Assembly: GCF_000820765.1 (NCBI RefSeq)
Contig: NZ_CCYH01000045.1
Location: 34,992 to 98,991, forward strand
Length of the DNA: 64,000 nucleotides
From: Candidatus Soleaferrea massiliensis AP7
Lineage (GTDB): Bacteria > Bacillota > Clostridia > Oscillospirales > Ruminococcaceae
Reading direction: 5' to 3'
Below the pieces are notes generated by a model that saw only the letters and a program-made list of their open reading frames with translations, had not been told where the DNA came from and searched no databases. Both the position numbers and the translations under genes were made by a program. Shown in pieces: positions 1 to 10,121 of this stretch. The stretch's first letter is position 1. Each line of letters starts with the position of its first letter.

Positions 1-1096
1 CATAGAAGGACGCGCGGTGCGGGCACCCCGCACACAGGACGGGCGGACGTATCGGCAGGTCCGGCTTCTCAATGGGCTGCATGGCCGAAGTCTCCAGGCC
101 GAGGAAGCGTTCCAGCGCTCCTCTGACGGAGGCGACGGTGTTCTCCCCTGCCGGCTGGATGTCTCCGGTCAGCTTTCCTTTGACGGTCACCGGCAGATGA
201 TGCTTGCCGCACAGATAGATCAGTTCCCGTTCCAGCACCGGATCCAGCTCTTCGACAACCAGCACCTCGTCAAGTCCCTCCAGGAACTGCAGCGCAAGCT
301 TTTCCGGGAACGGATACGGGGTGGAAATTTTCATCAGCCTGACCGGCGTCTCTCCCAGCGCCTCACAGGTGTAGGCATAGCTGATGCCGCCGGATACGAC
401 GCCTTTTTTTCCGCTGCCGCATATGTAGTTGAACCGGTAACCGCTGAAGTCCTCGCCGATCTGCGGATTTCTCTGTTCGATGTTTCGATGGGCCTGATAG
501 GAAAGCCGCGGGAAGATCACCCACTTGGAATCCTTCACAAAGCCTTCCGGCACATCCTTCGTTCTGCGCGGCTTCACCTCAATCGACGCACAGGCGTGGC
601 AGACGCGCGTTGTGGGACGGAACAGCACCGGCGTGTGATATTTTTCCGAGTAGTCAAACGCGTCGCCGATCATCTCGTACGCCTCTTCGGGCGAGCTTGG
701 GTCGAAGACCGGCAGCTTGGAGAAGTGCGCGAAGTGCCGGGTATCCTGCTCGGTCTGCGAGGAGATCGGGCCCGGATCGTCCGCGACGGCGATGACCATG
801 CCGCCCTTTACGCCGATATAAGCCAGACTCATCAGCGGATCGGAGGCGACGTTGAGCCCCACCTGCTTCATGGTGACCAGCACGCGCCGTCCGGCATACG
901 CCGCACCCGCGCCGACCTCAAGAGCGGCCTTCTCATTCGTGGACCATTCCACATAGACGTCCCCCGGGTTGTTCTTAGCAACCGTTTCGAGGATTTCTGT
1001 CGACGGGGTGCCCGGGTACCCACAGACGACATCCACCCCCGCATGTATCGCACCGAGACCAATCGCCTCGTTACCCATCAAGAGTTGTTTACCCAC
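1..1096 (-). CDS. iorA: Indolepyruvate:ferredoxin oxidoreductase alpha subunit, 5' part (runs off window)
   Basis: Reading the minus strand from a GTG at 1096 gives an open frame of 365 codons to the window edge. The N-terminus MGKQLLMGNEAIGLGAIHAG is followed by GYPGTPSTEI (pyruvate-ferredoxin-oxidoreductase-type N-terminal fold) and ends at CAGCPHRASFY, the cysteine motif that opens the TPP-binding half of IorA. The family oxidatively decarboxylates aryl pyruvates from aromatic amino-acid breakdown to aryl-acetyl-CoA, reducing ferredoxin, in the anaerobic cytoplasm. The TPP domain and C-terminal 4Fe-4S cluster region lie beyond base 1, where iorB would be expected. GTG is preferred over the out-of-frame ATG at 1098; GGAGG lies 7 nt upstream. 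A consensus promoter sits at 1131-1159. Confidence 0.93.
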   Translation of the reverse strand, partial: MGKQLLMGNEAIGLGAIHAGVDVVCGYPGTPSTEILETVAKNNPGDVYVEWSTNEKAALEVGAGAAYAGRRVLVTMKQVGLNVASDPLMSLAYIGVKGGMVIAVADDPGPISSQTEQDTRHFAHFSKLPVFDPSSPEEAYEMIGDAFDYSEKYHTPVLFRPTTRVCHACASIEVKPRRTKDVPEGFVKDSKWVIFPRLSYQAHRNIEQRNPQIGEDFSGYRFNYICGSGKKGVVSGGISYAYTCEALGETPVRLMKISTPYPFPEKLALQFLEGLDEVLVVEELDPVLERELIYLCGKHHLPVTVKGKLTGDIQPAGENTVASVRGALERFLGLETSAMQPIEKPDLPIRPPVLCAGCPHRASFY

Positions 1097-1130
1097 ATTG
1101 TTTCCTCCAGTCGTTTCTAGAATCCTTTTT

Positions 1131-1159
1131 ATTATACGCCTTTTCACCGGTTTTTTCAA
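1131..1159 (-). promoter_or_regulatory. Sigma-70-type promoter of iorA
   Basis: On the minus strand TTGAAA, a 17-nt spacer and TATAAT lie about 35 nt before the iorA GTG. This matches the housekeeping consensus closely. Confidence 0.75.
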
Positions 1160-1331
1160 ATCATATCCGCAGATTTCAGGCATTTTTCTAGAAAAAGTCA
1201 CGGCGGATATTTGGTTCCGGCCATATTTCTTCCTGCGTTTACACTTCGTATGTCTTATGATGTGCCATACAATAGGAGCCCACCAGCAAATGAACGATTC
1301 CGGAGATTTTAGACTGCAACAACAAAGATCA

Positions 1332-1361
1332 GGGGCTTCCGGCCAAATAGCCGGAAGCCCC
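1332..1361 (-). terminator. Strong hairpin, probable terminator of the cohesin-protein genes
   Basis: A perfect 12-bp GC-rich stem with a 6-nt loop (CAAATA) lies 80 nt beyond the stop of the 1441-2916 gene. The minus-strand downstream tract is only moderately T-rich (CTTTGTTGTTG), so termination is likely but not certain. The rest of 1160-1440 shows nothing else recognisable. Confidence 0.6.
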
Positions 1362-1440
1362 TGCTGGTCAAATCGTAATTTTCAAAAAAACTTTCCTAAG
1401 TAGTAAGTCAAGTTTTCAGTGTTTTAACAGTAACTGCCAA

Positions 1441-2916
1441 TTACTCAGCAGAATTCAGAATGATGCTCTTGGCTGCGACCAGGTCATAAACAAAGACCTT
1501 ATCGCTGTTTCTATCCGGATAAGCAATGTTGGTAGCTGCCCACTGGATATCCTCGCCATATGTTTCCCAAGAATGATCATAGCTCAGAATGAAGCCCTTG
1601 AGCGCACTCAGGTCAGAAATATTGACAATGCTCATGGCATTACCATTCAAAGAAACATCGCCTTTGATTCTCATCATCATGTTATAGATATCAAAAACAA
1701 TCTTTTCCGATGCGACACCATAATTATCCGGAGCGCCTTCATTTCTGATTACAGAACCGGTCATGACAAAGCGGCTGGTTGTACCAATCAGGTTTCCGCC
1801 GTTCACATCCACAACAGACAGATCGAAATCGCCTGCCGCAACTGCTTCAGCGTCAAAAACTGCATCGGCATTGAAATCCTGCTGACCGCTGGTGACGTCG
1901 ACCTTGCTGTAATCCGCATGGATCGCTACGCCCTCTGTCTCAACAAGCAGCGCATCGATAGCGTCTCTCTTCAATTCGACGTCTTTGTCTTCACTTGCAA
2001 CAGCCATTTCGCCAAACGTAAGGTTTTCCATGTTTGCCCAACCAGCTTCTTCGTTTGCAAATGTAAAGGAAGAAGTGCTTACTGCAGAATCAACCAGCGC
2101 TTTGAAACGAAGGGAAGCGATGAACATACCATAATCTTCGATCGGGTTATCGTCGGTAACAATCGCCGCAACACGAACAACGCCTTCGGAAACTTCATAT
2201 GCTTCCACGCCTGCTGCAAGCTCAGTCGCTTTGTTAAAGATGAATTTGGAATCATCATAGTTGATGTCAAACTGCAAACTCGCGATGCCATGTTCATTCT
2301 CTGCCAGTTCCGCTGCGTTGTCAAGCTTCAGATTCACATTGTAATCATATGCCATCTCGGCAACGTCATTTGCGTCGATGCTGATTTCTGCGGAGAATGC
2401 AGATTCGACAGGCAGCACAGTGCCTTTTTCCAATTTAACTTCTGTCGCACCTGGTGTAGTACTAACGGTTGGATTGTCTGTCTCATAATAGACGATAGAC
2501 GGGGTGTAGGATCCCTCTGTAGTGCTGTCAACTTTATCAAACTTGACAACGCCGAGTTCAACCTCACCTCCGTAAGAATCCATCGCAAGATCCGATCCAC
2601 TCAGCAAGAACACAACATTGTTGCCATTGTCCTGCCAAACGATCTCGTCCATATCGATGCCCGGTACGAAATCACTAAAGGTGTAATCCGCATTGGAGTC
2701 ATCAAGCATAATCTGTGCACCTGCAAGGGTGACACCTTCCGGAATGTTCAGAGACAAATAATACTCCGCATCCTCGTACGGCTGAACCGTATCATTGACA
2801 GGGATCAGGTTGATCAATGGAGCGTTGCCCGGCTCTTCTGCAAAGGCCACACCGCTGAACGAGGTCACGGTTAAAGCCGCTGCACACAAAAGACTTACTA
2901 CTTTCTTTTTAAACAT
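1441..2916 (-). CDS. Secreted protein with two cohesin-like domains and a C-terminal dockerin-like module
   Basis: The 491-residue protein starts with a signal peptide (MFKKKVVSLLCAAALTVTSF, cleavage near AFAEE). Residues about 30-165 and 170-300 resemble cohesin-type beta sandwiches: alternating hydrophobic strands with G-x-Q-x-x-L/F-x-Y-D segments. The last 80 residues contain two dockerin-like repeats, GDVSLNGN...ISDLSALKGFIL and DRNSDKVFVYDLVAAKSIIL; the second fits DxNxD calcium ligation but appears one residue short of the usual 12-residue loop. Such modules bind each other to build cell-surface complexes. RBS AGGAG precedes the ATG. It is the last of three same-strand cohesin-like genes (next at 3073-4113). 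No catalytic domain is seen, so a structural or adaptor role is inferred. Domain calls are by eye. Confidence 0.7.
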   Translation of the reverse strand: MFKKKVVSLLCAAALTVTSFSGVAFAEEPGNAPLINLIPVNDTVQPYEDAEYYLSLNIPEGVTLAGAQIMLDDSNADYTFSDFVPGIDMDEIVWQDNGNNVVFLLSGSDLAMDSYGGEVELGVVKFDKVDSTTEGSYTPSIVYYETDNPTVSTTPGATEVKLEKGTVLPVESAFSAEISIDANDVAEMAYDYNVNLKLDNAAELAENEHGIASLQFDINYDDSKFIFNKATELAAGVEAYEVSEGVVRVAAIVTDDNPIEDYGMFIASLRFKALVDSAVSTSSFTFANEEAGWANMENLTFGEMAVASEDKDVELKRDAIDALLVETEGVAIHADYSKVDVTSGQQDFNADAVFDAEAVAAGDFDLSVVDVNGGNLIGTTSRFVMTGSVIRNEGAPDNYGVASEKIVFDIYNMMMRIKGDVSLNGNAMSIVNISDLSALKGFILSYDHSWETYGEDIQWAATNIAYPDRNSDKVFVYDLVAAKSIILNSAE

Positions 2917-3072
2917 AGTCTTGATCTCCTCTTTTCTTTGTAGTTTTTTAGATTTTTATTGATAGTACAGTGTCATTTCCCCTTGCCTGCAGGAGCCCTG
3001 CCGGCCCACCATTGGGAAACTTTCACCGACTTGACCACAAATGAACTTTCTTTTCTCTCTGTTATGTAGAAT

Positions 3073-4113
3073 CTACTGTTCGGAGGAATCCTGGCTGTCG
3101 GATGAATGATCATCCACATGCAAATCCGGGTTGGAGGATGCTGCGAAAGGATCCTTCGGTTTTCTGAATTTATAGTAGTACAGGGCATATCCGCCGCCTG
3201 CCGCCAAGACCAGCACAATGACAATGATCACCGCGATCATTGCGCCGTTTGAGGAAGCGGGTCCCCTGTTGCCGTCGCTGACAATCTCTTTCTTAATGTT
3301 GCCGTTTGCGTCGACAATGTATTTGATGCCGTCTTCCGCTGTGGAGATGGTCTCCCCTTCAGCCAAAGATACATCTGTCTCTTCTACGGTTTCGTATTTG
3401 TGTGTCGTACCATCGGCTCCGCCGGCTCCATCTCCGTCGCCCTTCGGGCCGGATACATTGGATGTCATGCTGGCCGTCTCACCCGGCTTGCCCTTGCTTG
3501 TATACTCGGACTGTCCGCCCGATGTACCGTCGCCATCGTCGCCATCCGGGTTTTCCGGATCATCGCGATGATCCAAGCCGCCTTCCACCTTGACGCTGAT
3601 AGGCTGACCGGAAACCTCCAAGTTAACCAGATCGCTTTGATTTGCCGGATTATTTCCAAGAAAAGCCGAGTCTGTGCTCAATTGAATGCTGTAATCGCCG
3701 TTGACAGCGTTGTCTTTGACCTTAAATTCCAGTGTAAACAGATTTCCATCTGTCGGCATCAAAGGATCCAGCCCATTTATCGGCATGTAAAGAACCACCA
3801 ACTGGTTCCGTGACATCCGCGCATCCAAACTGCTTCCCAACAGTGAACTGCTGCTGCCTACAAATTCAAGGTTGGTATAATCAAATTTGTATTCAAACTG
3901 AAATCCCAATGAACCGTTCGGCGCCGCCTGTTTGAAGTTTGTCACCTTTGCATCGACTTTGAACGTGTCGTTTGGTTTCAGGTCCGTGTTGCTGACGGCA
4001 TACTCCAAATTGACATTTTCCGCCGCCAGCGCCGGAACGACTCCCACGGCTGTCGTAATCACCAATGCTGCCAATGTGCTTGCTAAAATGCGACCATTCC
4101 ACTTTTTAAACAT
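3073..4113 (-). CDS. Cohesin-domain protein with C-terminal membrane anchor
   Basis: 346 residues from the ATG at 4113, chosen over 4143 because AGAGG lies 5-6 nt upstream and the signal peptide then starts MFKKWNGRILASTLAALVIT. Residues about 30-175 form one cohesin-like domain (LEYAVSNTDLKPNDTFKVDA, then GFQFEYKFDYTNLEFVG). A Gly/Asp/Ser-rich linker follows (DDPENPDGDDGDGTSGG), then a single transmembrane helix (GAMIAVIIVIVLVLAAGGGY) and a short charged cytoplasmic tail. This is the layout of an anchoring scaffoldin that displays a cohesin outside the cell. The partner would be a dockerin such as the one in the adjacent gene, but that pairing is inference. Confidence 0.72.
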   Translation of the reverse strand: MFKKWNGRILASTLAALVITTAVGVVPALAAENVNLEYAVSNTDLKPNDTFKVDAKVTNFKQAAPNGSLGFQFEYKFDYTNLEFVGSSSSLLGSSLDARMSRNQLVVLYMPINGLDPLMPTDGNLFTLEFKVKDNAVNGDYSIQLSTDSAFLGNNPANQSDLVNLEVSGQPISVKVEGGLDHRDDPENPDGDDGDGTSGGQSEYTSKGKPGETASMTSNVSGPKGDGDGAGGADGTTHKYETVEETDVSLAEGETISTAEDGIKYIVDANGNIKKEIVSDGNRGPASSNGAMIAVIIVIVLVLAAGGGYALYYYKFRKPKDPFAASSNPDLHVDDHSSDSQDSSEQ

Positions 4114-4209
4114 AGCTACCTCTTTCCGGCAGGCACCCCTCATACCTGCTTTGTATTTTATTTATCGTTTAAATAAAACACACCCTCGATTTATAAGTGA
4201 TCGAATGGA

Positions 4210-6228
4210 TTAATCTTTACGGCTTCTCTTTTTAAAGGTCACTGCCGCAACCGCTGCCAATCCAACCACCAACGCGCTTGCAGAAAGAAGTCCCATACTG
4301 CCGCCGCCAGTCGGCGGGTTGGGTTTGCTGGCTGAACTGCTGGAGCCGGCCGACGAATCAGCCGATCCAGAGGATTCATCCTTGGATGAGGTGTCGGAGG
4401 AAGTATCCGAAGACGTATCGGACGAAGTGTCGGAGGAAGTATCTGATGAAGACGCATCCTCGTTATAGGCAAATTTTACAACTGTCTGGTTGCCTGCTTT
4501 GTCGGTTACCGTCAGAATGTAGTTGCCATCCTGATCGACAACAACACCGGAAACGACTTCTTCAGGCTCATCGGTTCCATCGGTGTTCAAGAAAGCATTC
4601 CAAAGGTTTGTATCGCTGAACTGAATGGTGACCGGTTCGCTGTAGCTGCCGCCGTCTTCCACACCGGTAACCGTCGGTGCGGTTTTATCCACGACAAAGC
4701 GATAGGATACAGCCAGTTCCGAATTTCCGGTAAACGCAAGCTCATACGCACCTTCGCCGCCGATGGTGGTTTTGCTTTCATATGCGTTTCCATTCAAAAG
4801 GCTGCTGACGCCTTCAACCGAATTGAAGGTGACATAGATATCATCTTTAAAGTAGTAAGTGCCATCAAATATCGGCACGTTTTTGCTCAAATTAATCGGT
4901 TCGTTGGTATCCGCCCAATAGAATGTGACGTCTAAATCATTCAACTCATCCGACACAATCTCAAACCTGCGGATCCTTTCATTTCCAGCCAAATCAGCCA
5001 CCACTACGAAATAGGAGCCTGGCTCATTGAATACCGTACCACTTTCAAACGGTTGATCATTTACAAAAGCAGAGGCGAGATTTTCATCTGAATAGGTCAC
5101 TTTGACCGGGTTTCTCGACTGATTCTGCTCATCCACCGTTTCAAGGTTGATTGTTGGCTGAGTTTTGTCAATGACAAAGCTGACCGAAACGGTCTTCCCA
5201 TTTTCCTTGGTGACGGTTAACGTGTAGCTTCCCTCTTCGCTGACCTTGTCGCCGCTGACAAACGGCTGGCCGTTCAGCAGTGCGGTGCCTTCGCTGTATT
5301 TGGGATAGACATCCACGTTGTAGTATTTTCCATCTTCAACGCCCCAGATGGTAGGCGCGGAAGCATCTTTTGTAAAGGCTACACTTGTCTGGTTGCCCGC
5401 TTTGTCGGTTGCAACCAGCGTATAATCGCCGTCTTCGGTGATGATCGAGCCGTTTTCAATCGGCATGCCGTTCAGCATGATGGATTCCAGATGGTTCTCA
5501 TCCACCGAAACCGTCACATTGTCCACAAACAGCTTGGCCACATCGCCCTCGTAGGCCTGTCCGTTCAGCTTGATAACCGGTTTCACATTGTCGATCTTCA
5601 CAGCGGCCCGGGCGCCTTCCGTCAATCGGTATGGACTTGGAGATGCTTGCGAGAATTCGAATGAAACCTGGTCCTCATCTTTACTGGTCTGTACGCCGTC
5701 CGGATAGTAAACCATCATATTGGTTCCCTTGGGACGAATCGATATAATGTCGTTAAAGGATTGCTCTGTATCAGCCGACACGTCGCCGTTTAATGTGAAT
5801 TCCAGCGCCATGAAGTCGTCGCCTTTTACCGGGTTGACCACTTTGGAATTCTGATCCTCACCTAAAATCATGATGCCGCTCGCCCCGGCAAAATACATAT
5901 CCGCGAACTTCGTATGTTCCGCGCCGCTTCCAGTCAAGGTGTTCAGGCTTGTCGCCTTCGCTCCCTCTCTTGAAAGAAGCTGCGCGTTGTAATCCAGCAT
6001 AAACTGATACACGTTGATGCCCACATTGTTTGTCGTGCCCTGTATATCGGCCGAATAGATGATCTTGACAGTGTCTCCGGATTTATAGTATTCCTTTTCG
6101 GTCCTGCTGGAGACCACCAAATCATTTTTGCTGGGACGGCCCTGCGCCAGTGCAAACGCGCTGACAGACAGAGAGGCTGTTGCCACGGCAGCCGCAATTA
6201 CTGCCGCTATGTACCTCTTCAATTTCAT
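4210..6228 (-). CDS. Sortase-anchored surface protein with cohesin-like and Ig-like domains
   Basis: 672 residues. A signal peptide (MKLKRYIAAVIAAAVATASL) leads to a cohesin-like domain at about residues 35-205, then four or five Ig-like repeats of about 85 residues. Each repeat carries the signature DGxYTLxxTDKAGNQT, seen at NITEDGDYTLVATDKAGNQT-type positions, which is typical of bacterial Ig-like surface domains. A Ser-Asp-Thr tandem linker (SSDT repeated about five times) precedes NPPTGG, a hydrophobic stretch and KKRSRKD, forming a cell-wall sorting signal of the NPxTG type rather than LPxTG. The protein is therefore probably covalently fixed to peptidoglycan. It is first of the three cohesin-like genes and has a promoter about 170 bp upstream. 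No sortase gene is in the window. Confidence 0.75.
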   Translation of the reverse strand: MKLKRYIAAVIAAAVATASLSVSAFALAQGRPSKNDLVVSSRTEKEYYKSGDTVKIIYSADIQGTTNNVGINVYQFMLDYNAQLLSREGAKATSLNTLTGSGAEHTKFADMYFAGASGIMILGEDQNSKVVNPVKGDDFMALEFTLNGDVSADTEQSFNDIISIRPKGTNMMVYYPDGVQTSKDEDQVSFEFSQASPSPYRLTEGARAAVKIDNVKPVIKLNGQAYEGDVAKLFVDNVTVSVDENHLESIMLNGMPIENGSIITEDGDYTLVATDKAGNQTSVAFTKDASAPTIWGVEDGKYYNVDVYPKYSEGTALLNGQPFVSGDKVSEEGSYTLTVTKENGKTVSVSFVIDKTQPTINLETVDEQNQSRNPVKVTYSDENLASAFVNDQPFESGTVFNEPGSYFVVVADLAGNERIRRFEIVSDELNDLDVTFYWADTNEPINLSKNVPIFDGTYYFKDDIYVTFNSVEGVSSLLNGNAYESKTTIGGEGAYELAFTGNSELAVSYRFVVDKTAPTVTGVEDGGSYSEPVTIQFSDTNLWNAFLNTDGTDEPEEVVSGVVVDQDGNYILTVTDKAGNQTVVKFAYNEDASSSDTSSDTSSDTSSDTSSDTSSKDESSGSADSSAGSSSSASKPNPPTGGGSMGLLSASALVVGLAAVAAVTFKKRSRKD

Positions 6229-6314
6229 TCAATCTATCCCCTTTCGAAACAGCTTTTCCCTTCCATATACACACATAACTGTATCATATTTTTATGGTAC
6301 AGTGTCTATAAACA

Positions 6315-6343
6315 GTGTACTACACTTTGCGTTTTTTGTCAAT
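6315..6343 (-). promoter_or_regulatory. Possible second promoter with direct repeats
   Basis: Minus strand TTGACA-17-TACACT. The plus strand across the -10 carries ACAGTGT twice, 13 bp apart, and the same heptamer recurs at about 2965-2971 upstream of the 1441-2916 gene. The -10 is poor, so this may be an operator rather than a promoter. Confidence 0.35.
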
Positions 6344-6393
6344 TATAGATATTACTTTTTCATAATCCGTGAACGTCAATTTCAGGTCTGAAT

Positions 6394-6422
6394 TTTATAT
6401 TATTTTCCTGTTTTCCTGTCAA
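6394..6422 (-). promoter_or_regulatory. Promoter of the cohesin-protein cluster
   Basis: Minus strand TTGACA, 17-nt spacer, TATAAA, giving a leader of about 160 nt before the 6228 start. The rest of 6229-6546 is AT-rich with no gene. Confidence 0.6.
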
Positions 6423-6546
6423 TTTCAATAGACAATATGGGAATAGTACCGAATCTATCTGCATTCTGTACAATTTACCGTATCAGATCTTGTACACTTT
6501 TTCTTGGATTCTTCCCACTGCCGCACATATGTCAAATATTTAAATT

Positions 6547-6951
6547 TTATGATTTTTCCTCGAACTGGTCAAAGGTGATCTTGTCAAACTCCGCCCGCAC
6601 CATCTCGGATGCCTTGATAAAGACCTCCCGGAAGAAACAGGGCTCGTCCTTCTCCCTTGTACAGACAAAATCCTCATCCATACACCGGTTGATGTAAAAC
6701 GGCCCCTCAATGGTCTCGACCACCTGCCGCAGCGTGATTTCAGACGCGGGCTTTGCCAGCTCGTATCCGCCCTGGATTCCCTTATAGGATTTGATGATGC
6801 CGCTTGCGACCAGTTTTCTGAGAATCTTCAAAGAAAACCGCAGCGTGACGCCGGACATCTCCGCCAGGGTCTTCGCGTCCAGCCGTTTCCCATTTTTCGC
6901 CAGACAGTAAACCATCCTCGTAGCATAATCGGCTTCCAGAGTAATATGCAT
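6547..6951 (-). CDS. Rrf2-family transcriptional regulator, probable Fe-S sensor
   Basis: 134 residues from the ATG at 6951 (MHITLEADYATRMVYCLA), chosen over 6969 because Rrf2 proteins begin this way and GGGAG precedes it. The winged helix-turn-helix spans about residues 20-70 (TLAEMSGVTLRFSLKILRKL, then GIQGGYELAKP). Three cysteines (NRCMDEDFVC then CTREKDEPC, i.e. C-x6-C-x7-C) lie where IscR/NsrR-type members bind an iron-sulfur cluster. Known relatives sense cluster status, NO or cysteine. It follows rpoD by about 70 nt with no clear terminator and may be co-transcribed. Targets are unknown; the nifSU genes at 58-60 kb are candidates by analogy only. Confidence 0.85.
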   Translation of the reverse strand: MHITLEADYATRMVYCLAKNGKRLDAKTLAEMSGVTLRFSLKILRKLVASGIIKSYKGIQGGYELAKPASEITLRQVVETIEGPFYINRCMDEDFVCTREKDEPCFFREVFIKASEMVRAEFDKITFDQFEEKS

Positions 6952-7020
6952 CTCAAATACTTCTCCCATCTAATCGTCTTACATTGTGTTCCCCATATCT
7001 GCATATCCTGTTTCTCTGCA

Positions 7021-8106
<1,086 letters not shown>

Positions 8107-8164
8107 ATTTGTAACTCCTCTTGTATTACTGCGCATAACAGTTCTGTCGGATATTCGAATGCGC

Positions 8165-9913
8165 TTACTTTTTCTTTTTCCCCAAGCTTGCGATATATGC
8201 CAGCGTGTCGTTGTCGTCCATGCCGGCGATGTCTTCTTTTGTCTTTCTGTTTTTGAATTCCAGCAGCCGTTCCATATACTCATCGGCCTGTTCCGTTGTA
8301 CAGTGCGCGTCGGACGCGTTGAGAATCCCCGCAATGCGCGCCATCTGCTCCTTGTCAAAGTCGGCGGAAAGCTGCATCAGGTCGACCGGCAGATTCTGCC
8401 TGAGCCGCTCGGTCAAAACCGTGTAGACCTGCCGGTTGAAGGAGGTCACAAAGTCTTCAGGCCTGATGCGGCAGCAGATCCTGTTGTAATAATCCGGGTT
8501 CTTCATCAGCACGGCGATGAGCTTTTCTTCGGTCAGCGCCGCGCCCTTGTTTCGGTTTCGCTCCGGGTTGATCTTGTCGAGCTTTTCAAAGCCGGCTATA
8601 TGGATATCCGCCCGCTCCTTTTTATTCTTCGCCCTTCGGTTTTGTTTTATCAAATTATTTACCTGCAGATACAGCGCGTCCTTGGTGATGGAAAGCTCAT
8701 TCGCAACCTTCAGGATGAATACATCCCGTTCCACCGGGCTGTTTACCTCGCTTAACAGCTTGGACGCCTTCTTCAGATAATCGATTTTTCCCTGTGTCGT
8801 CTCAATATCGTAGACCTGCCTGAGACGGTGCAGCTCATATTCGACATAGTTGTCGCTGCCGTCCAAAAGCAGCTTAAACCGCGTGCTGCCGAATTTTTTG
8901 ATGTATTCGTCCGGATCCTTCGCGCCGGGGATCGACAGGATCCTGATCTGCAGCCCTCTGGCATCCAGCAGCTCGACGGCCCGCTTGGTCGCCTTCTGCC
9001 CCGCCTCGTCGCTGTCGTAGGCCAGGATGACCTCGTTGGTGTACTGCGCAATCAGCTGCACCTGTTCGCTTGTCAGCGCCGTGCCGAGCGTCGCGACCGC
9101 ATAGTCGAAGCCGCCCTGATGGATGCTGATGACATCCATATAGCCTTCTGAAAGGATCAGCTTTCCGGCTTTGCTCGCCTTTGCGATATTCAGCGCAAAC
9201 AGGTTCCGGCTCTTCTTAAAGACCGGCGTGTCGGAGGAGTTCAGGTATTTCGGCCCCTTTTGATCCAGCGCGCGGCCGCCGAACGCGATGACGTTCCCGC
9301 GCAGGTCGATGATCGGGAAGATCACGCGGTTCCGGAACTGGTCATAGCACGAACCGTTCCGGCCTCTGGCCACGATATTCGAGGACAAAAGCGCCTCATC
9401 CCGGTAACCAAGGCCTTTCAGATGGCGGTACATCTCTCCCCATGCATTCGGCGCGTAGCCAAGCCCGAATTTCTTGACGGTTTCCGCGCTCAGTCCCCGT
9501 TCGACCAGGTATGCGCGCGCCGCTTTTCCGTTGTCGCTCAACAGGTATTTATAATAGAAGCGCGCCGCCTGCCGGTTGATTTCCAATATCTCCGTTTTCA
9601 GGCGCGCCAGCTCGTTGTTCTCGCCGCTGTCCGGCACCTCAAGGCCGGCCCGCTTGGCCAGAAGCTGCACAGCCTCCACATAGCTGAGATGCTCGATCTC
9701 CTCGATGAAGGTGATCACGTCGCCGCCCTTGCCGCATCCGAAGCAGTAGAAGGACTGCGTATCCGGAAACACCGCGAAGGATCCGGTCTTCTCTGAATGG
9801 AACGGGCAAAGTCCCATCAGGTTGCGGCCGCCGCGCTTCAGGCTGACGTAAGAGGACACCACATCCTCAATCTCACAGTGAAATTTAAGCTCCTCGATAA
9901 ACTGGCTTCCAAT
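8165..9913 (-). CDS. dnaG: DNA primase DnaG (start codon anomalous)
   Basis: The primase makes RNA primers at the replication fork. N-terminal zinc-binding domain (CPFH...CFGCGKGGD), TOPRIM core ([17 protein letters not shown]) and a C-terminal helicase-interacting region are present. Homologous sequence continues upstream of the first in-frame GTG (9862): [15 protein letters not shown] precedes [12 protein letters not shown], as in other DnaGs. No ATG, GTG or TTG is available in that frame before the TAG stop. Either ATT at 9913 is used, or one C is extra in CCC at 9918-9920: with two Cs the ATG at 9923 would read [13 protein letters not shown] give the ATT boundary (582 residues). Internal initiation at 9862 would delete about 17 conserved residues. 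Confidence 0.93.
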   Translation of the reverse strand: MGSQFIEELKFHCEIEDVVSSYVSLKRGGRNLMGLCPFHSEKTGSFAVFPDTQSFYCFGCGKGGDVITFIEEIEHLSYVEAVQLLAKRAGLEVPDSGENNELARLKTEILEINRQAARFYYKYLLSDNGKAARAYLVERGLSAETVKKFGLGYAPNAWGEMYRHLKGLGYRDEALLSSNIVARGRNGSCYDQFRNRVIFPIIDLRGNVIAFGGRALDQKGPKYLNSSDTPVFKKSRNLFALNIAKASKAGKLILSEGYMDVISIHQGGFDYAVATLGTALTSEQVQLIAQYTNEVILAYDSDEAGQKATKRAVELLDARGLQIRILSIPGAKDPDEYIKKFGSTRFKLLLDGSDNYVEYELHRLRQVYDIETTQGKIDYLKKASKLLSEVNSPVERDVFILKVANELSITKDALYLQVNNLIKQNRRAKNKKERADIHIAGFEKLDKINPERNRNKGAALTEEKLIAVLMKNPDYYNRICCRIRPEDFVTSFNRQVYTVLTERLRQNLPVDLMQLSADFDKEQMARIAGILNASDAHCTTEQADEYMERLLEFKNRKTKEDIAGMDDNDTLAYIASLGKKKK

Positions 9914-10121
9914 GATAGGGCATCCTCTCCTTTCCTATCTCAAATCATATATTTGCAACATTGTTTTCCGCTTCCCCGGCACCGCTTTGGTTGAGCTGCC
10001 AAAATTCCGCCGGCTTCCGGTTTTGAGAAAACGCATTTGCAATGGACAGACGATTCCCTTAAACGGCCGTCGTCCGGTAATCCCTTTCCCGCAGCAGCCA
10101 TATCCTGCGGCAGATGGAAAC

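Noticed and set aside
17..1120. 367-codon plus-strand frame opposite iorA
   Set aside because: Antisense shadow of a clearly homologous minus-strand gene; no family features.
1573..2874. 433-codon plus-strand frame
   Set aside because: Lies entirely antisense to the cohesin/dockerin gene; His/Cys-rich composition typical of a shadow frame.
4375..4455. Short tandem DNA repeat in the 4210-6228 gene
   Set aside because: It encodes the Ser-Ser-Asp-Thr linker typical of wall-spanning regions; explained by the protein.
8107..8358. Upstream extension of rpoD
   Set aside because: Overlaps dnaG coding sequence and is unlike sigma factors; ATG at 8106 has AGGAG.
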